Assembly: GCF_013249015.1 (NCBI RefSeq)
Contig: NZ_JABRPL010000001.1
Coordinates: forward strand, 124,001-188,000
Source of the DNA: Rathayibacter agropyri
GTDB lineage: Bacteria > Actinomycetota > Actinomycetes > Actinomycetales > Microbacteriaceae
Length of the DNA stretch: 64,000 bases
Direction of reading: 5' to 3'
The notes under the pieces are model-generated. The model had not been told where the DNA came from. It saw only the letters and a program-made list of their open reading frames with translations, and made no database searches. Below, in pieces: positions 1-8,855 of this stretch (position 1 is its first letter; every line of letters begins with the position of its first letter). The position numbers were made by a program, and so were the translations under genes.

Positions 1-1
1 C

Positions 2-565
2 GGCACCAGCTTCGACCGGATCACGGCAGCACTCGGCGAGGCGGATTCGGGGGACGGCGTCGTCGTCCTCTGCGATCTCGGCTCGGCGATCATGACGGCT
101 GAGACGGCGCTGGAGTTCCTTGACGACGACGCGCGAGAGCGCGTGCGGATCGCGGATGCACCCCTCGTCGAGGGGGCGGTGGCGGCTGCGGTAGCCGCGG
201 AGACGGGTGCGCCGCTCGACTCCGTGCTGGCGGCGGCGGAATCGGCACGCGGAGAAGCGGCACATGGAGAGACGGCCGTCCCCCTCCCAGGTGAGGAGTC
301 CGCAGCGGCGCCTGCGCAGCGGCGCGCCCGCCTGATCAACCCCAACGGGCTGCACGCGAGGCCGGCCGCCGACTTCGTCACGGTGGCGACGACGTTCGAC
401 GCGCGCATCGACGTGAACGGCAAGGACGCGACGAGTCTGCTCGGCGTGATGGCACTCGGGCTCGACCGGGGCGACGAGGTCGTTGTGTCGGCGTGGGGGC
501 CGCAGGCGGAGGAGGCGGTCGGCCGCCTCGCGGCACTCATCGAGTCGGGCTTCGGCGAGGTGTAG
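2..565 (+). CDS. dhaM: DhaM-HPr fusion, phosphotransfer subunit of dihydroxyacetone kinase (5' truncated by window edge)
   Basis: The reading frame is open from base 2, so the start lies outside the window. The first part (GDGVVVLCDLGSA, then TAETALEFL) looks like the C-terminal half of the PTS EIIA-mannose-type domain of DhaM, which passes phosphate from the PTS to the ADP-bound DhaL subunit of dihydroxyacetone kinase. After an Ala-rich linker, an HPr domain follows from about base 330. It has the phospho-histidine motif NGLHARPA and the C-terminal helix typical of HPr. DhaM-HPr fusions are known in actinobacteria; dhaK and dhaL would be expected just upstream. The EIIA active-site histidine is not visible. 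The fold assignment is confident, while substrate and partners are inferred from the family. Confidence 0.85.
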   Translation, partial: GTSFDRITAALGEADSGDGVVVLCDLGSAIMTAETALEFLDDDARERVRIADAPLVEGAVAAAVAAETGAPLDSVLAAAESARGEAAHGETAVPLPGEESAAAPAQRRARLINPNGLHARPAADFVTVATTFDARIDVNGKDATSLLGVMALGLDRGDEVVVSAWGPQAEEAVGRLAALIESGFGEV

Positions 566-610
566 CGCAGATCCAGCGACCGCGGAGGCGCTGGCTCCTA
601 CTGTGGGCAG

Positions 611-2191
611 ATGGCCCTTCGCGGAACCCGCCCCTCATCGGTGCTGCTCCGTCGGCTCGTCACCATCCCGCGGGTGGTGCGACGAGCGGATGCACGCGTG
701 GCACGGCGTCTGAACGCGCGTCACCCCTCCGCGGTGGCCGACGGCGCGCTCGTCGTACTGTCGCGGGCGGCTGATCACGGCATTCTCTGGCTGGGCCTGG
801 GTGCCGCGCTTGTGCTCGCCGGGCGACCGCGCGAGGCGTTGCGTGGCGCCGCTTCCCTCGCCGTCGCCAGCGCGACCGCGAATGTGGTGGGCAAAAAGCT
901 GTTCGGAGGCGATCGGCCGCTGCTGGTCGACGTTCCCGTTGGCCGTCGGCTCGTGACAGTGCCCACCTCGCCGTCGTTTCCGTCCGGCCATGCGGCGAGC
1001 GCCGCAGCCTTCGCTGCGGGAGTGGCGCTGGAGTCGCCGCGGGCCGGCGCGGCCGTCGCTCCGTTTGCCGCCGCGGTCGCCTTCTCGCGTCTGCACGTCG
1101 GGGTGCATTGGCTCTCGGATGTGCTCGGCGGAGCCGCTCTCGGCGCCACCGTCGCCGCGGTCGGCAAACTCGTCGTCCCCGCCCGCCCGCGTCACGTCCC
1201 GGTGTCGGAGCGCGCAGGCCGCCCGCCTGTCGACCGCTGTCCGCTGGGCGACGGTGCCACCCTCCTGGTGGTACTCAATCCCGGGGCCGGGCGCGACTCG
1301 CACCGACCGGATCCGGAGCCGTTGATCCACTCCCGCTTCCCTCGGGCGCGCGTGCACCGGCTAGTCGATGGCGAGGATCTCGGCGACGTGGTCCGCTCCG
1401 CGCGGGCCGGCGCGACACCTCCCGAGGTCCTCGGCATCTACGGAGGTGACGGCACGATGTCGGTCGGGGCCGCCGTGGCGCGCGCCGAAGGGATGACGCT
1501 GCTCGTCTTACCCGGTGGCACGATGAACCACTTCGCCAAGGCGCTGGGGCTGCTCACCGTCGAGGACGCGCTGGACGCGGCGACTCTCGGCGAGCGCCGC
1601 GACGTCGATGTGGCCGAGGTGGTCGCCGACGGTGGGGAGCCGGTCACGGTGCTCAACACGGTGTCGATTGGCGTCTACCCGGAATTCGTCGCCGCGCGAG
1701 AGAAGCGCGAGAAGTCGATCGGTAAGCCGCTCGCCGCCGTGATAGCCGCCCTCTCGGTCGTGCGGAGCACCGATCCGTTCGAGCTACGACGTGATGGGCG
1801 TATCGACCGCGTCTGGTCGTACTTCGTCGGGGTGAACCAGGAGCATCCGCGCACAGCGACGCCGCTCGCCCGCCGCCGACTGGACGACGGGTGTCTCGAT
1901 GTGCGGATCCTGCACTCCGGACGCACGCCTCGCACACGGGGCGCCTTCTCACTCGTCCTCGGACGCACTGCCACCCCACTGCTCGGGCGCGTCCCCGGTT
2001 GGCGAGCGCCCGTGGTCGAATCGTTCTCGACCCGCGAGATCACCGTCGGCGCTCGCCGTCCCGCGGGTACGGCTCCGGAATGGGCGCATGACGGCGAGAC
2101 CGAGTGCTTCGACGGCACCTCAGACGGGTTTGACGAAGCGACGGTACGCATCATTCCACTCGGTCTGCGCGTCTTCGCGACGGCCGACTGA
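611..2191 (+). CDS. PAP2 phosphatase fused to diacylglycerol kinase-type lipid kinase
   Basis: A 526-residue two-domain protein. Residues about 30-195 form a PAP2 (type 2 phosphatidic acid phosphatase) domain with the three signature motifs in order: KKLFGGDRP, PSGHAAS and SRLHVGVHWLSDVLGG. Hydrophobic segments lie between them. Residues about 215-520 form a DAGK catalytic domain, with LNPGAG for nucleotide binding, the GGDGT motif and LPGGTMNHFAK. The combination suggests opposing phosphatase and kinase activities on lipid-type substrates at the membrane; such fusions occur in actinobacteria, but the true substrate is unknown. ATG start 45 bases after the preceding stop. No operon partner is obvious; the FAD oxidase gene follows after 40 bases that include a short tandem repeat. 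Confidence 0.88.
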   Translation: MALRGTRPSSVLLRRLVTIPRVVRRADARVARRLNARHPSAVADGALVVLSRAADHGILWLGLGAALVLAGRPREALRGAASLAVASATANVVGKKLFGGDRPLLVDVPVGRRLVTVPTSPSFPSGHAASAAAFAAGVALESPRAGAAVAPFAAAVAFSRLHVGVHWLSDVLGGAALGATVAAVGKLVVPARPRHVPVSERAGRPPVDRCPLGDGATLLVVLNPGAGRDSHRPDPEPLIHSRFPRARVHRLVDGEDLGDVVRSARAGATPPEVLGIYGGDGTMSVGAAVARAEGMTLLVLPGGTMNHFAKALGLLTVEDALDAATLGERRDVDVAEVVADGGEPVTVLNTVSIGVYPEFVAAREKREKSIGKPLAAVIAALSVVRSTDPFELRRDGRIDRVWSYFVGVNQEHPRTATPLARRRLDDGCLDVRILHSGRTPRTRGAFSLVLGRTATPLLGRVPGWRAPVVESFSTREITVGARRPAGTAPEWAHDGETECFDGTSDGFDEATVRIIPLGLRVFATAD

Positions 2192-2220
2192 CCACCCGCA
2201 CGGCCGACTGACCATCCGCA
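2181..2220 (+). repeat. 20-bp tandem duplication spanning a stop codon
   Basis: CGGCCGACTGACCACCCGCA is followed directly by a second copy with one C-to-T change at 2215. The first copy contains the last codons and TGA stop of the lipid-kinase gene. The second is non-coding and repeats the stop in its own context. It looks like a simple slippage or duplication product. Confidence 0.85.
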
Positions 2221-2231
2221 CGGAGAGGCGC

Positions 2232-3596
2232 ATGAGCGACACCGACATCCTCCCTCGGCTCGGCGACGAGCTCGGTCAGCGCCTCGTCACGGGCGGTCCG
2301 GCCTTCGAGGCGGTCCACTCCGATAAGTCCGGCTGGTCAAGTCCGGGGCGTGCTCTCGCTCTGGTACAGGCCGAGAGCGTGGCGGATGTCCAATCGGCTC
2401 TGAGGCTCGCCGCCGAGTTCCACGTGCCCGTGGTTCCGCGGGGTGCCGGAACGGGACTGGCGGCCGGGGGAGTCGCGAGCGAGGGAGCCCTCGTCGTCTC
2501 GACCGCGGCTATGGACCGCATCCTCGAGATCTCACTGGAGGACGAGCTGGCAGTAGTCGAGCCGGGCGTGCTCAACCAGGCGCTCTCGGACACCGTGGCT
2601 CCCTCCGGGCTCGTGTTCTCCCCCGACCCGGCGAGCAAGGCCATCTCGAGCATCGGTGGCAACATCGCCACGAACGCGGGCGGCCTGCTCTGTGCCAAGT
2701 ACGGAGTCACCCGCGAGGCGGTGCTCGGCCTCGCCGTCGTCCTTCCCGGAGGTCGCCTCCTGCGCACGGGTCGCCGCAGCGTGAAGGGCGTCACCGGCTA
2801 CGACCTCACGGCGCTGCTCACGGGGTCGGAGGGCACTCTGGGCGTCATCGTGGAGGCCACGGTGAAACTCCGACCGATCCCCGCCGGGCCCGTGGTCACT
2901 CTCGGCGCGTACTTCCCGAGTGTGGTGGCTGCGGCCGCCGCGTCCGCCGCGATCACGGCAGCGCGCCTCCGGCCGGCGGTGATGGAGCTGATGGACGAGG
3001 CGGCGCTCGCCGCTATCGCGCGTTACACGGGCATTCGCCTCGATCGCGGGGCTGCCTACCTACTGGTGCAGACCGACGGCGGGGGAGCAGCGGGGGAGGC
3101 GCGGCAGATCCTCGAGATCGTTACGGCCTGCGGGGGCGAGGCGGAGGCCACCGACGACCCCGCGGAGGGTGAGGCGTTGCTCGCCGTGCGCCGCGCATTC
3201 CATCCGGCGCTCGAGGCCGAGGGCGAGGTGTTGATCGAGGACGTCTGCGTGCCCCGCTCGGCGCTCCCCGCGATGTTCGCCGCGATCCGCCGGATCGAGG
3301 AGCGGACCGGGCTGAGCATCCCCACGGTTGCTCACGCCGGCGACGGGAACCTGCACCCGAACTTCGTGCTGCCGACGGGTTCTCATGTGGTCGATGAGGG
3401 CGTTTGGGAAGCAGCGGCGGAACTGTTCCGCACGGCGCTGGCCCTCGGCGGGACTCTTACCGGGGAGCACGGCGTTGGCCTGCTCAAGCGGCGCTGGCTT
3501 GCGGAGGAGCTGGGGGAGGATTCGTTGGCCCTCCAGCGGGGGATCAAGGCGGTCTTCGATCCGCTCGGGATCATGAATCCCGGGAAGGTGTTCTGA
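2232..3596 (+). CDS. FAD-linked oxidase, GlcD-type (glycolate/D-lactate dehydrogenase family)
   Basis: A 454-residue flavoprotein of the FAD_binding_4 plus FAD-oxidase C family, to which glycolate oxidase GlcD and D-lactate dehydrogenases belong. The PCMH-type FAD domain is seen in VPVVPRGAGTGLAAGG, SSIGGNIATNAGGLLCAKYG and LTGSEGTLGVI. The C-terminal cap carries AHAGDGNLHPNF and ends in GEHGVGLLKRRW ... DPLGIMNPGKVF, all classical for the family. An ATG at 2232 preceded by GGAGAGGCGC gives the normal N-terminus (MSDTDILPRL); longer in-frame starts upstream would overlap the lipid kinase and have no family homology. The precise 2-hydroxy acid oxidised cannot be told from the sequence. It appears monocistronic, followed by convergent tRNA-Val. 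Confidence 0.88.
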   Translation: MSDTDILPRLGDELGQRLVTGGPAFEAVHSDKSGWSSPGRALALVQAESVADVQSALRLAAEFHVPVVPRGAGTGLAAGGVASEGALVVSTAAMDRILEISLEDELAVVEPGVLNQALSDTVAPSGLVFSPDPASKAISSIGGNIATNAGGLLCAKYGVTREAVLGLAVVLPGGRLLRTGRRSVKGVTGYDLTALLTGSEGTLGVIVEATVKLRPIPAGPVVTLGAYFPSVVAAAAASAAITAARLRPAVMELMDEAALAAIARYTGIRLDRGAAYLLVQTDGGGAAGEARQILEIVTACGGEAEATDDPAEGEALLAVRRAFHPALEAEGEVLIEDVCVPRSALPAMFAAIRRIEERTGLSIPTVAHAGDGNLHPNFVLPTGSHVVDEGVWEAAAELFRTALALGGTLTGEHGVGLLKRRWLAEELGEDSLALQRGIKAVFDPLGIMNPGKVF

Positions 3597-3634
3597 AGGG
3601 TGCTCCTGCTGGAGCACCGTGAGTCGCAGGACAG

Positions 3635-3707
3635 TGGGCGATACCGGACTCGAACCGATGACCTCTTCCGTGTGAAGGAAGCGCGCTACCAACTGCGCCA
3701 ATCGCCC
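3635..3707 (-). tRNA. tRNA-Val (CAC)
   Basis: On the minus strand the acceptor arm GGGCGAT (3707-3701) pairs with ATCGCCC (3642-3636). The anticodon stem CTTCC/GGAAG encloses the loop TTCACAC, giving anticodon CAC. The T arm is GTTCGAGTC. The 3' CCA is not encoded. A TACGAT box at 3744-3739 could be its -10. Confidence 0.93.
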
Positions 3708-3803
3708 GCAGGGTCATGACTGGACGACCCGAGAATCGATCGTAGCGGATCCCTCGGCGCCGGATGCACCACGACGCCACGCCACGCCCGCACTCCGCTC
3801 GAT

Positions 3804-3831
3804 TTGGAAACTCGACCGCGGGTCGTATACA
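3804..3831 (+). promoter_or_regulatory. Probable promoter of the Gly-Cys-Val tRNA operon
   Basis: TTGGAA at 3804-3809 and TATACA at 3826-3831 are separated by 16 bp, close to the vegetative sigma factor consensus. They lie about 65 bp upstream of tRNA-Gly. No reading frame competes here. This is the best -35/-10 pair I saw in the window. Confidence 0.65.
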
Positions 3832-3896
3832 TTCTTCTAGGTCGAGTCGGGCAGCGAAAGCGTCGGCCAGACAACGACCACCAGTACGACTTACAT

Positions 3897-3968
3897 GCGG
3901 ATGTGGCGCAGCGGTAGCGCATCACCTTGCCAAGGTGAGGGTCGCGAGTTCGAATCTCGTCATCCGCT
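3897..3968 (+). tRNA. tRNA-Gly (GCC)
   Basis: Acceptor GCGGATG pairs with CATCCGC. The anticodon stem TCACC/GGTGA encloses TTGCCAA, giving anticodon GCC. The T loop TTCGAATC is present. No encoded CCA (T then CG follow). First gene of a three-tRNA cluster. Confidence 0.94.
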
Positions 3969-4038
3969 CGAACGCCGGTCTTCTGACCGGTGTCATCGGG
4001 ACGGCACCCTCGGGCCGCCGACACCGAATCCCGTGCAC

Positions 4039-4109
4039 GGTGGATTGGCCGAGAGGCGAGGCAGCGGCCTGCAAAGCCGTATACACGGGTTCGAATCCCG
4101 TATCCACCT
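4039..4109 (+). tRNA. tRNA-Cys (GCA)
   Basis: Acceptor GGTGGAT pairs with ATCCACC. The anticodon stem CGGC/GCCG encloses CTGCAAA, giving anticodon GCA, and a T arm GGGTTCGAATCCC is present. The short overall length (71 nt) is usual for tRNA-Cys. CCA is not encoded. Confidence 0.94.
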
Positions 4110-4147
4110 CGATCGTTCACCGAGCGAGGCGCTCCGCACGGAGCAAC

Positions 4148-4222
4148 GGGCGATTGGCGCAGCGGTAGCGCGCTTCCCTGACACGGAAGAGGTCACTGGT
4201 TCGATCCCAGTATCGCCCACCA
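4148..4222 (+). tRNA. tRNA-Val (GAC), CCA encoded
   Basis: Acceptor GGGCGAT pairs with ATCGCCC (4212-4218), followed by discriminator A and genomic CCA. The anticodon stem CTTCC/GGAAG encloses CTGACAC, giving GAC. It is nearly identical to the tRNA-Val (CAC) on the opposite strand 440 bp away, so the two genes form a long inverted repeat. Confidence 0.94.
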
Positions 4223-4226
4223 CCAG

Positions 4227-4254
4227 AACCCCCGGCTTCGGCCGGGGGTTTTTG
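4227..4254 (+). terminator. Rho-independent terminator of the tRNA operon
   Basis: The stem CCCCCGGC/GCCGGGGG closes a TTCG tetraloop and runs straight into TTTTT. It lies 5 bases after the encoded CCA of tRNA-Val (GAC). A textbook intrinsic terminator. Confidence 0.92.
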
Positions 4255-4340
4255 CCGTTGTGACGGTCGCCGTCGAGTCAGCTCGTCTAGGGTGAGCGAC
4301 GCCGGAGCACGGGCGGCACTCGGAGCGGGAGGGACGGCCC

Positions 4341-5213
4341 ATGACCACGCGGAACATCGGTGGACGCGACTTCGACTTCGAGCGGCAGGTCGCCGTGATG
4401 GCGGTCGTGAACCGCACCCCCGACTCCTTCTACGACAGGGGTTCCACCTTTGCCCTGGACAGCGCCGTGGCGGCGGCCGTCCGCGCGGCCGAGCAGGGCG
4501 CCGACTGGGTCGACATCGGCGGAGTGCCCTTCGGCCGCGGACCGGCCGTCTCGCCGCAGGAGGAACTTGACCGAGTGGTGCCGGTGGTGGCCGGCATTGC
4601 CGAGCGGAGCGACGTGGTCGTCTCCGTCGACACGACCCGTGCCGAGGTGGCCCTGGCGAGCATCACCGCGGGAGCCTCCGTCATCAACGACACCAGCGGC
4701 CTGCACGACCCGAGGATGCTGGCCGTGCTTGCCTCCTCCTCCGCGTCCCTCGTGATCACCCACAGCCTCGGCGCACCGCGCAGCGAGCCTGCCCGGCCCG
4801 AGTATGACGATGTCGTCTCGACCGTCCTCGAATACCTGGGCGCCAAGGCGGAGCAGGCCCGGGCCGCGGGTGTGCCGGCAGAGCGGATCATCGTCGATCC
4901 GGGGCACGACCTCAACAAGAACACGCTGCACACGCTCGAGTTGACCCGGCGTCTGGCGGAGCTGACGCCGCTCGGGTACCCGGTGCTCGCCGCGGTGTCA
5001 AACAAGGACTTCATCGGCGAGACCCTCGACCGGCCGCAGGGGGAACGGCTCGAGGGCTCGCTCGCCGCGGCCGTGATCTGCATCCTCCACGGTGCGCGGA
5101 TTGTACGGATGCACGACGTGCGCCAGGCGGTCGACGCGGTCCGGCTCACGGAGGCGGTCCTGGGCTGGCGAGCGCCGGCGTTCCTCCGCCACAACGTGGA
5201 ACCGACGGCGTGA
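4341..5213 (+). CDS. Dihydropteroate synthase homologue, FolP2-like
   Basis: A 290-residue TIM-barrel protein of the pterin-binding family. Family landmarks are visible: NRTPDSFYDRG (residues 24-34), VDIGG near 57, ISVDT-like VVSVDTTRAE, GASVINDTSG, VDPGHDLNKN, SNKDFIGE and RMHDVRQAVDA. Several catalytic motifs depart from true FolP: the ESTRPG loop that handles p-aminobenzoate and pyrophosphate is replaced by GVPFGRGP, the usual SRK before IGE is SNK, and DPGxGFxK is changed. This is the pattern of the second actinobacterial paralogue (FolP2), which in mycobacteria lacks DHPS activity. No other folate genes are near. A strong SD (GGAGGGA) precedes the ATG. The stop overlaps the next start (GTGA), so the two are translationally coupled. 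Confidence 0.78.
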   Translation: MTTRNIGGRDFDFERQVAVMAVVNRTPDSFYDRGSTFALDSAVAAAVRAAEQGADWVDIGGVPFGRGPAVSPQEELDRVVPVVAGIAERSDVVVSVDTTRAEVALASITAGASVINDTSGLHDPRMLAVLASSSASLVITHSLGAPRSEPARPEYDDVVSTVLEYLGAKAEQARAAGVPAERIIVDPGHDLNKNTLHTLELTRRLAELTPLGYPVLAAVSNKDFIGETLDRPQGERLEGSLAAAVICILHGARIVRMHDVRQAVDAVRLTEAVLGWRAPAFLRHNVEPTA

Positions 5214-5953
5214 GCGCCCGGATCGACGGGCTCATGCCGGCCGCGCCGGACCTCTCAGACGAGGCGTTGCTCAGGCTTTACACGGACGGGGGGAGCGAGG
5301 AGTGGCTGCGGGTCAACTTCGTCTCGAGCGTCGATGGAGCGGTCACGCGCGATGCTGTGTCGGGGGACCTGGGCGGCGAGGCCGACCTGCGCGTCTTCGA
5401 CCTCCTCCGCCGACTCGCCGACGTTGTGCTGGTCGCTGCCGGGACCGTCCGCGCCGAAGGCTACGGTCCGATGGTCCTCGGGGACGAGGCCGCGGCGGCG
5501 CGAGGCGCCGCGGGCCTGCCACCGCATCCCGTGTTCGCGATCGTGTCGGGTTCGCTCGATCTCGATCCCGCCTCTCGGGTGTTCACCGAGGCTCCGGTGC
5601 GCCCGGTGGTCGTGACCACCAATTCCTCGTCGGCACACCGACGCTCAGAGCTGGCTGAGGTCGCCGACGTTCTCGTCTGCGGCGAGCAGGCACTCGACGT
5701 CGGGCGGATGCGCGCGCAGCTCGCCGAGCGCGGTCTCGGCCGGATCCACTGCGAGGGCGGACCGTCGCTGCTCGGCGCTCTGCTCGCGGCGGACGCCGTC
5801 GACGAACTCTGCCTGACGATCAGTCCGACGCTCGAGGCGGGGGAGGCGGGGCGTCTGGCGCACGGGCCGGTTCCGCAGGCGCGCGAGCAGCGCCTTGCGC
5901 ATGTCCTCACGGCCGGAGACGTCCTCCTGTTGCGCTATCTGCGTCGGCGCTGA
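5210..5953 (+). CDS. RibD C-terminal-type (dihydrofolate reductase fold) pyrimidine reductase-like protein
   Basis: 247 residues; resembles the reductase half of RibD (RibD_C, DHFR-like fold), which reduces 5-amino-6-ribosylamino-uracil phosphate in riboflavin synthesis. Recognisable segments are LRVNFVSSVDGAVT at the N-terminus, ADVVLVAAGTVRAEGYGP for NADPH binding, and IHCEGGPSLLGALLAADAVDELCLTISP near residue 185. No deaminase half is present and no rib genes are near, so a role in riboflavin synthesis is not certain. GTG start overlapping the FolP2-like stop codon by 4 bases. Co-translation with a pterin-family barrel suggests a shared pterin or flavin-related pathway, which is inference. 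Confidence 0.75.
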   Translation: MSARIDGLMPAAPDLSDEALLRLYTDGGSEEWLRVNFVSSVDGAVTRDAVSGDLGGEADLRVFDLLRRLADVVLVAAGTVRAEGYGPMVLGDEAAAARGAAGLPPHPVFAIVSGSLDLDPASRVFTEAPVRPVVVTTNSSSAHRRSELAEVADVLVCGEQALDVGRMRAQLAERGLGRIHCEGGPSLLGALLAADAVDELCLTISPTLEAGEAGRLAHGPVPQAREQRLAHVLTAGDVLLLRYLRRR

Positions 5954-5985
5954 GCTACTCCTCCCGAGCAGCTGCTCCCGCGCTC

Positions 5986-7524
5986 CTACTCCCGCTGGCG
6001 TACGTTGTCGTCGCGCTTCGCCTCGGCGGCCGCTCGCGCGGCAATGACGGGGTTTGCCCCGGTGAAGCCGTCGCGGGCCGCGGCGATCGCCAGGATGCGC
6101 GGCTTCGCGACCTTCCAGCCGATGACGAGTGCGGGCACGCCGACGACCGCGACGATGCCTACCGTCCAGGTGCCGGTCGGGAAATCGGCCGCGATCAGCA
6201 GCACCACCACGACCAGGAACGTCAACGTGATCCACGAGGTGACCGGGGCTCCGGGCATTCGGAAGCTCGGACGCGTGAGCCGCCCCTGCGCGGCCCAGCG
6301 CTGCAGCTGCATCTGGCAGAGCACGATCATCCCCCAGCCCGTGACGATGCCCAGAGCGGAGACGTTGAGCACGATCTCGAACGCCTGCTTGGGGACGAAG
6401 AGGTTGAGCACGATGCCGATCAGGGTGATGCTCGCGGTGAGGAGGATCCCCCCGAAGGGCACTCCCTGCGCGTTCATCTTCCCGGTGAAGCGCGGGGCGG
6501 AGCCGTTCAGGGCCATCGAGCGCAGGATGCGGCCGGTGGAGTAGAGCCCGGCGTTGATGCTCGACAGGGCGGCGGTCAGGACCACGAAGTTCATGATCGA
6601 GCCCGCGATCTCGCCGAAGGAGCCGTCGCCGAGGCTGCTGAAGAAGGTGACGAAGGGGCTTTGGTCCTTCGAATAGGCTGTGAAGGGCAGCAGGAGGGTG
6701 AGGAGCAGGACCGAGCCGACATAGAAGACGGCGATGCGCAGGATCACCGAGTTGATCGCGCGCGGAATGACCTTGGCCGGTTCGGCCGTCTCGCCCGCCG
6801 CGGTGCCGACGAGTTCGACGCCGGAGTAGGCGAAGACGACACCCTGCACGACGAGGACGCTGGCGATCAGGCCGCCCGGGAGAATGCCGCCGTTGTCGTC
6901 CCACAGGCTGATGCCTGGCTCCACGGTCGTGCCACCGGCGTGCAGCGGCCAGCCCGCGGTCAGTACGACCACTCCGACGATGAGGAACACCACGAGGGCG
7001 GTGACCTTGATCAGCGCGAACCAAAACTCGAGTTCGCCGAAGACCTTCACCGAGACCAGGTTGAGCGAGAGCACGACGACCAGGGCGATGAGCGCGAGGA
7101 GCCACTGCGGCACCGAGGAGAACAGCGACCAGTACTTCACGTAGAGGGCGACGGCGGTGACGTCGGCGATCGCGGTCATCGCCCAGTTGAGGAAGTACAT
7201 CCAGCCGGCGATGAAGGCCGCCTTCTCGCCGAGGAATTCGCGGGCGTAGGAGATGAAGGAGCCGGAACTCGGCCGGTGCAGCACGAGTTCGCCGAGCGCT
7301 CGAAGGATGAGGTACGCGAAAACGCCGCAGATGGCATAGACGATCACCAGCGAGGGTCCCGCCGAGGCGAGGCGACCGCCGGCACCAAGGAAGAGGCCCG
7401 TGCCGATGGCGCCTCCGATGGCAATCATTTGCAACTGCCGGGGCTTGAGTCCCGGGCGGTAGCCCTCCTGTTCCCTCGAGTAGTCGGGCTGCGAGGGCCC
7501 GTCGTGGTCGGCGTCGCTCTGCAT
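5986..7524 (-). CDS. Amino-acid permease, APC superfamily (AAT/GabP type)
   Basis: 512 residues with about 12 hydrophobic segments. The N-terminal signature [25 protein letters not shown] and the following [14 protein letters not shown] are typical of the amino-acid transporter (AAT) family that includes GabP, CycA and LysP. Proton-coupled uptake of an amino acid or GABA across the cytoplasmic membrane is therefore likely; the substrate is not determinable here. Start chosen at ATG 7524 ([10 protein letters not shown]), preceded by GGGAGCC; an in-frame extension further upstream is Arg/Thr-rich and unlike the family. It converges on the reductase gene with only 32 bp between stops, where GAGCAGCTGCTC may form a weak hairpin. 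Confidence 0.88.
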   Translation of the reverse strand: MQSDADHDGPSQPDYSREQEGYRPGLKPRQLQMIAIGGAIGTGLFLGAGGRLASAGPSLVIVYAICGVFAYLILRALGELVLHRPSSGSFISYAREFLGEKAAFIAGWMYFLNWAMTAIADVTAVALYVKYWSLFSSVPQWLLALIALVVVLSLNLVSVKVFGELEFWFALIKVTALVVFLIVGVVVLTAGWPLHAGGTTVEPGISLWDDNGGILPGGLIASVLVVQGVVFAYSGVELVGTAAGETAEPAKVIPRAINSVILRIAVFYVGSVLLLTLLLPFTAYSKDQSPFVTFFSSLGDGSFGEIAGSIMNFVVLTAALSSINAGLYSTGRILRSMALNGSAPRFTGKMNAQGVPFGGILLTASITLIGIVLNLFVPKQAFEIVLNVSALGIVTGWGMIVLCQMQLQRWAAQGRLTRPSFRMPGAPVTSWITLTFLVVVVLLIAADFPTGTWTVGIVAVVGVPALVIGWKVAKPRILAIAAARDGFTGANPVIAARAAAEAKRDDNVRQRE

Positions 7525-7687
7525 CACGGAGGCTCCCTCGTCACCGGGTCGCGCCGAACGGGTGCTCGGCACGCCCGACAGGGTACGACCGCGAGTCAGA
7601 GAGGATGCAGGTGGCGTGAATTGTAGGCCGTGAATCCTCTCAGATTCGCGCTTTTCGGGCCCCTGGGCTGGTCCTCGCGCCGCCAAA

Positions 7688-8782
7688 TCAGTCCTTTCGC
7701 GCCACTTCGTCGCCCTCATTCGGGGCCGAGCCGTCGCGGTTCTCGCTCGTGAGCCGTATCCAGCGTCCGTCACGCACGTCCTTCTCGTGCACAGTCGCCT
7801 TCTTGTCGCTCGCCGCCGTGTCGCGAGGAGGTAGCTGGATGGTTTCCTCCGCCTCGATGCCTGCCTGCAGCTCCCGGCCGCGCTCGAGTTCGGCGTCGAA
7901 CTCGGCGCCGAAGAGCAAGGCGATGTTGGTGATCCAGATCCAGAGGAGGAAGACGATCACCGCGCCCAGGGACCCGTACGTCTTGTTGTAGTTGGAGAAG
8001 TTGGCCACGTAGAAGGCGAAGCCGGCGGAGGCGACGAGCCAGACCACCAGTGCGAGGATCGAACCGACGCTCATCCAGCGGAACTTCGGCTGCCGGATGT
8101 TAGGGGCCCAGTAGTAGAGGATCGCGACCGTCAAGACGGCAATGATCACGAGCACCGGCCACTTGGCGATGTTCCACACGGTCAGTGCTGCCGAGCCAAG
8201 TCCGATGACGTTGCCCACAGCGGTAGCGACCGGTCCGCTCAGCACCAGGATCAGCGCGGCGATCACGATGAGCACGACGGTGACGACGGTGACACCGAGC
8301 ATCGTGGGCCGGAGCTTCCAAAATGGGCGCCCCTCGTCGATCTGGTACACCCGGTTCATGGCGCGGCCGAAAGCTCCGACATAGCCGGAGGCGGACCAGA
8401 GGGCGCCGACCACACCGGTCACGAAAGCGAGGCCCGCGGCGGAGGACCCGGTGAGCGCCTGGATCGGCTCACGCAGCAGGTCGACCACCTGAGCCGACGC
8501 GAGGTTGCCGACCAGGTCGAGGACGAGGTCGGTCGTAGCCTGCGCCTGCCCAAAGAGGCCGAGCACCGAGACGATCGCGAGCAGCGCAGGGAACAGGGCG
8601 AGAACCGCGTAATAGGTCAGCGCGGCGGCAAGGTCGGTGCACTGGTCAGCGCCGAACTCGCGGGCCGTTTTCTTCAGCACGTAGAACCACGAGCGCTTCG
8701 TGATATCAGTGATGTCATCCGGCTTGCGGGCGTCGTCAGGGTCGGGAGCGGTCTTCTCGCGGGTGGTGCTCTGCTCGGACAT
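7688..8782 (-). CDS. YihY/BrkB family inner-membrane protein
   Basis: 364 residues with about six transmembrane segments between residues 45 and 300. The family pattern is clear: [61 protein letters not shown] and the [26 protein letters not shown] segment. The charged N- and C-termini are predicted cytoplasmic. The biochemical role of YihY proteins is unresolved; older annotations as RNase BN or 'serum resistance' are not reliable. ATG at 8782 is preferred to a GTG two codons upstream. It shares strand with the permease gene but has no evident functional link to it. Confidence 0.85.
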   Translation of the reverse strand: MSEQSTTREKTAPDPDDARKPDDITDITKRSWFYVLKKTAREFGADQCTDLAAALTYYAVLALFPALLAIVSVLGLFGQAQATTDLVLDLVGNLASAQVVDLLREPIQALTGSSAAGLAFVTGVVGALWSASGYVGAFGRAMNRVYQIDEGRPFWKLRPTMLGVTVVTVVLIVIAALILVLSGPVATAVGNVIGLGSAALTVWNIAKWPVLVIIAVLTVAILYYWAPNIRQPKFRWMSVGSILALVVWLVASAGFAFYVANFSNYNKTYGSLGAVIVFLLWIWITNIALLFGAEFDAELERGRELQAGIEAEETIQLPPRDTAASDKKATVHEKDVRDGRWIRLTSENRDGSAPNEGDEVARKD

Positions 8783-8855
8783 GCGCACACGCTACGGCGC
8801 GGTGGAAAGCGACGTGGCCCCCTTGACGAGAAGGGTGAAGACCTGTTGATGATCC

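Noticed and set aside
7525-7690. Riboswitch or T-box upstream of the amino-acid permease
   Set aside because: The 160-bp gap has no recognisable conserved core or terminator/antiterminator pair.
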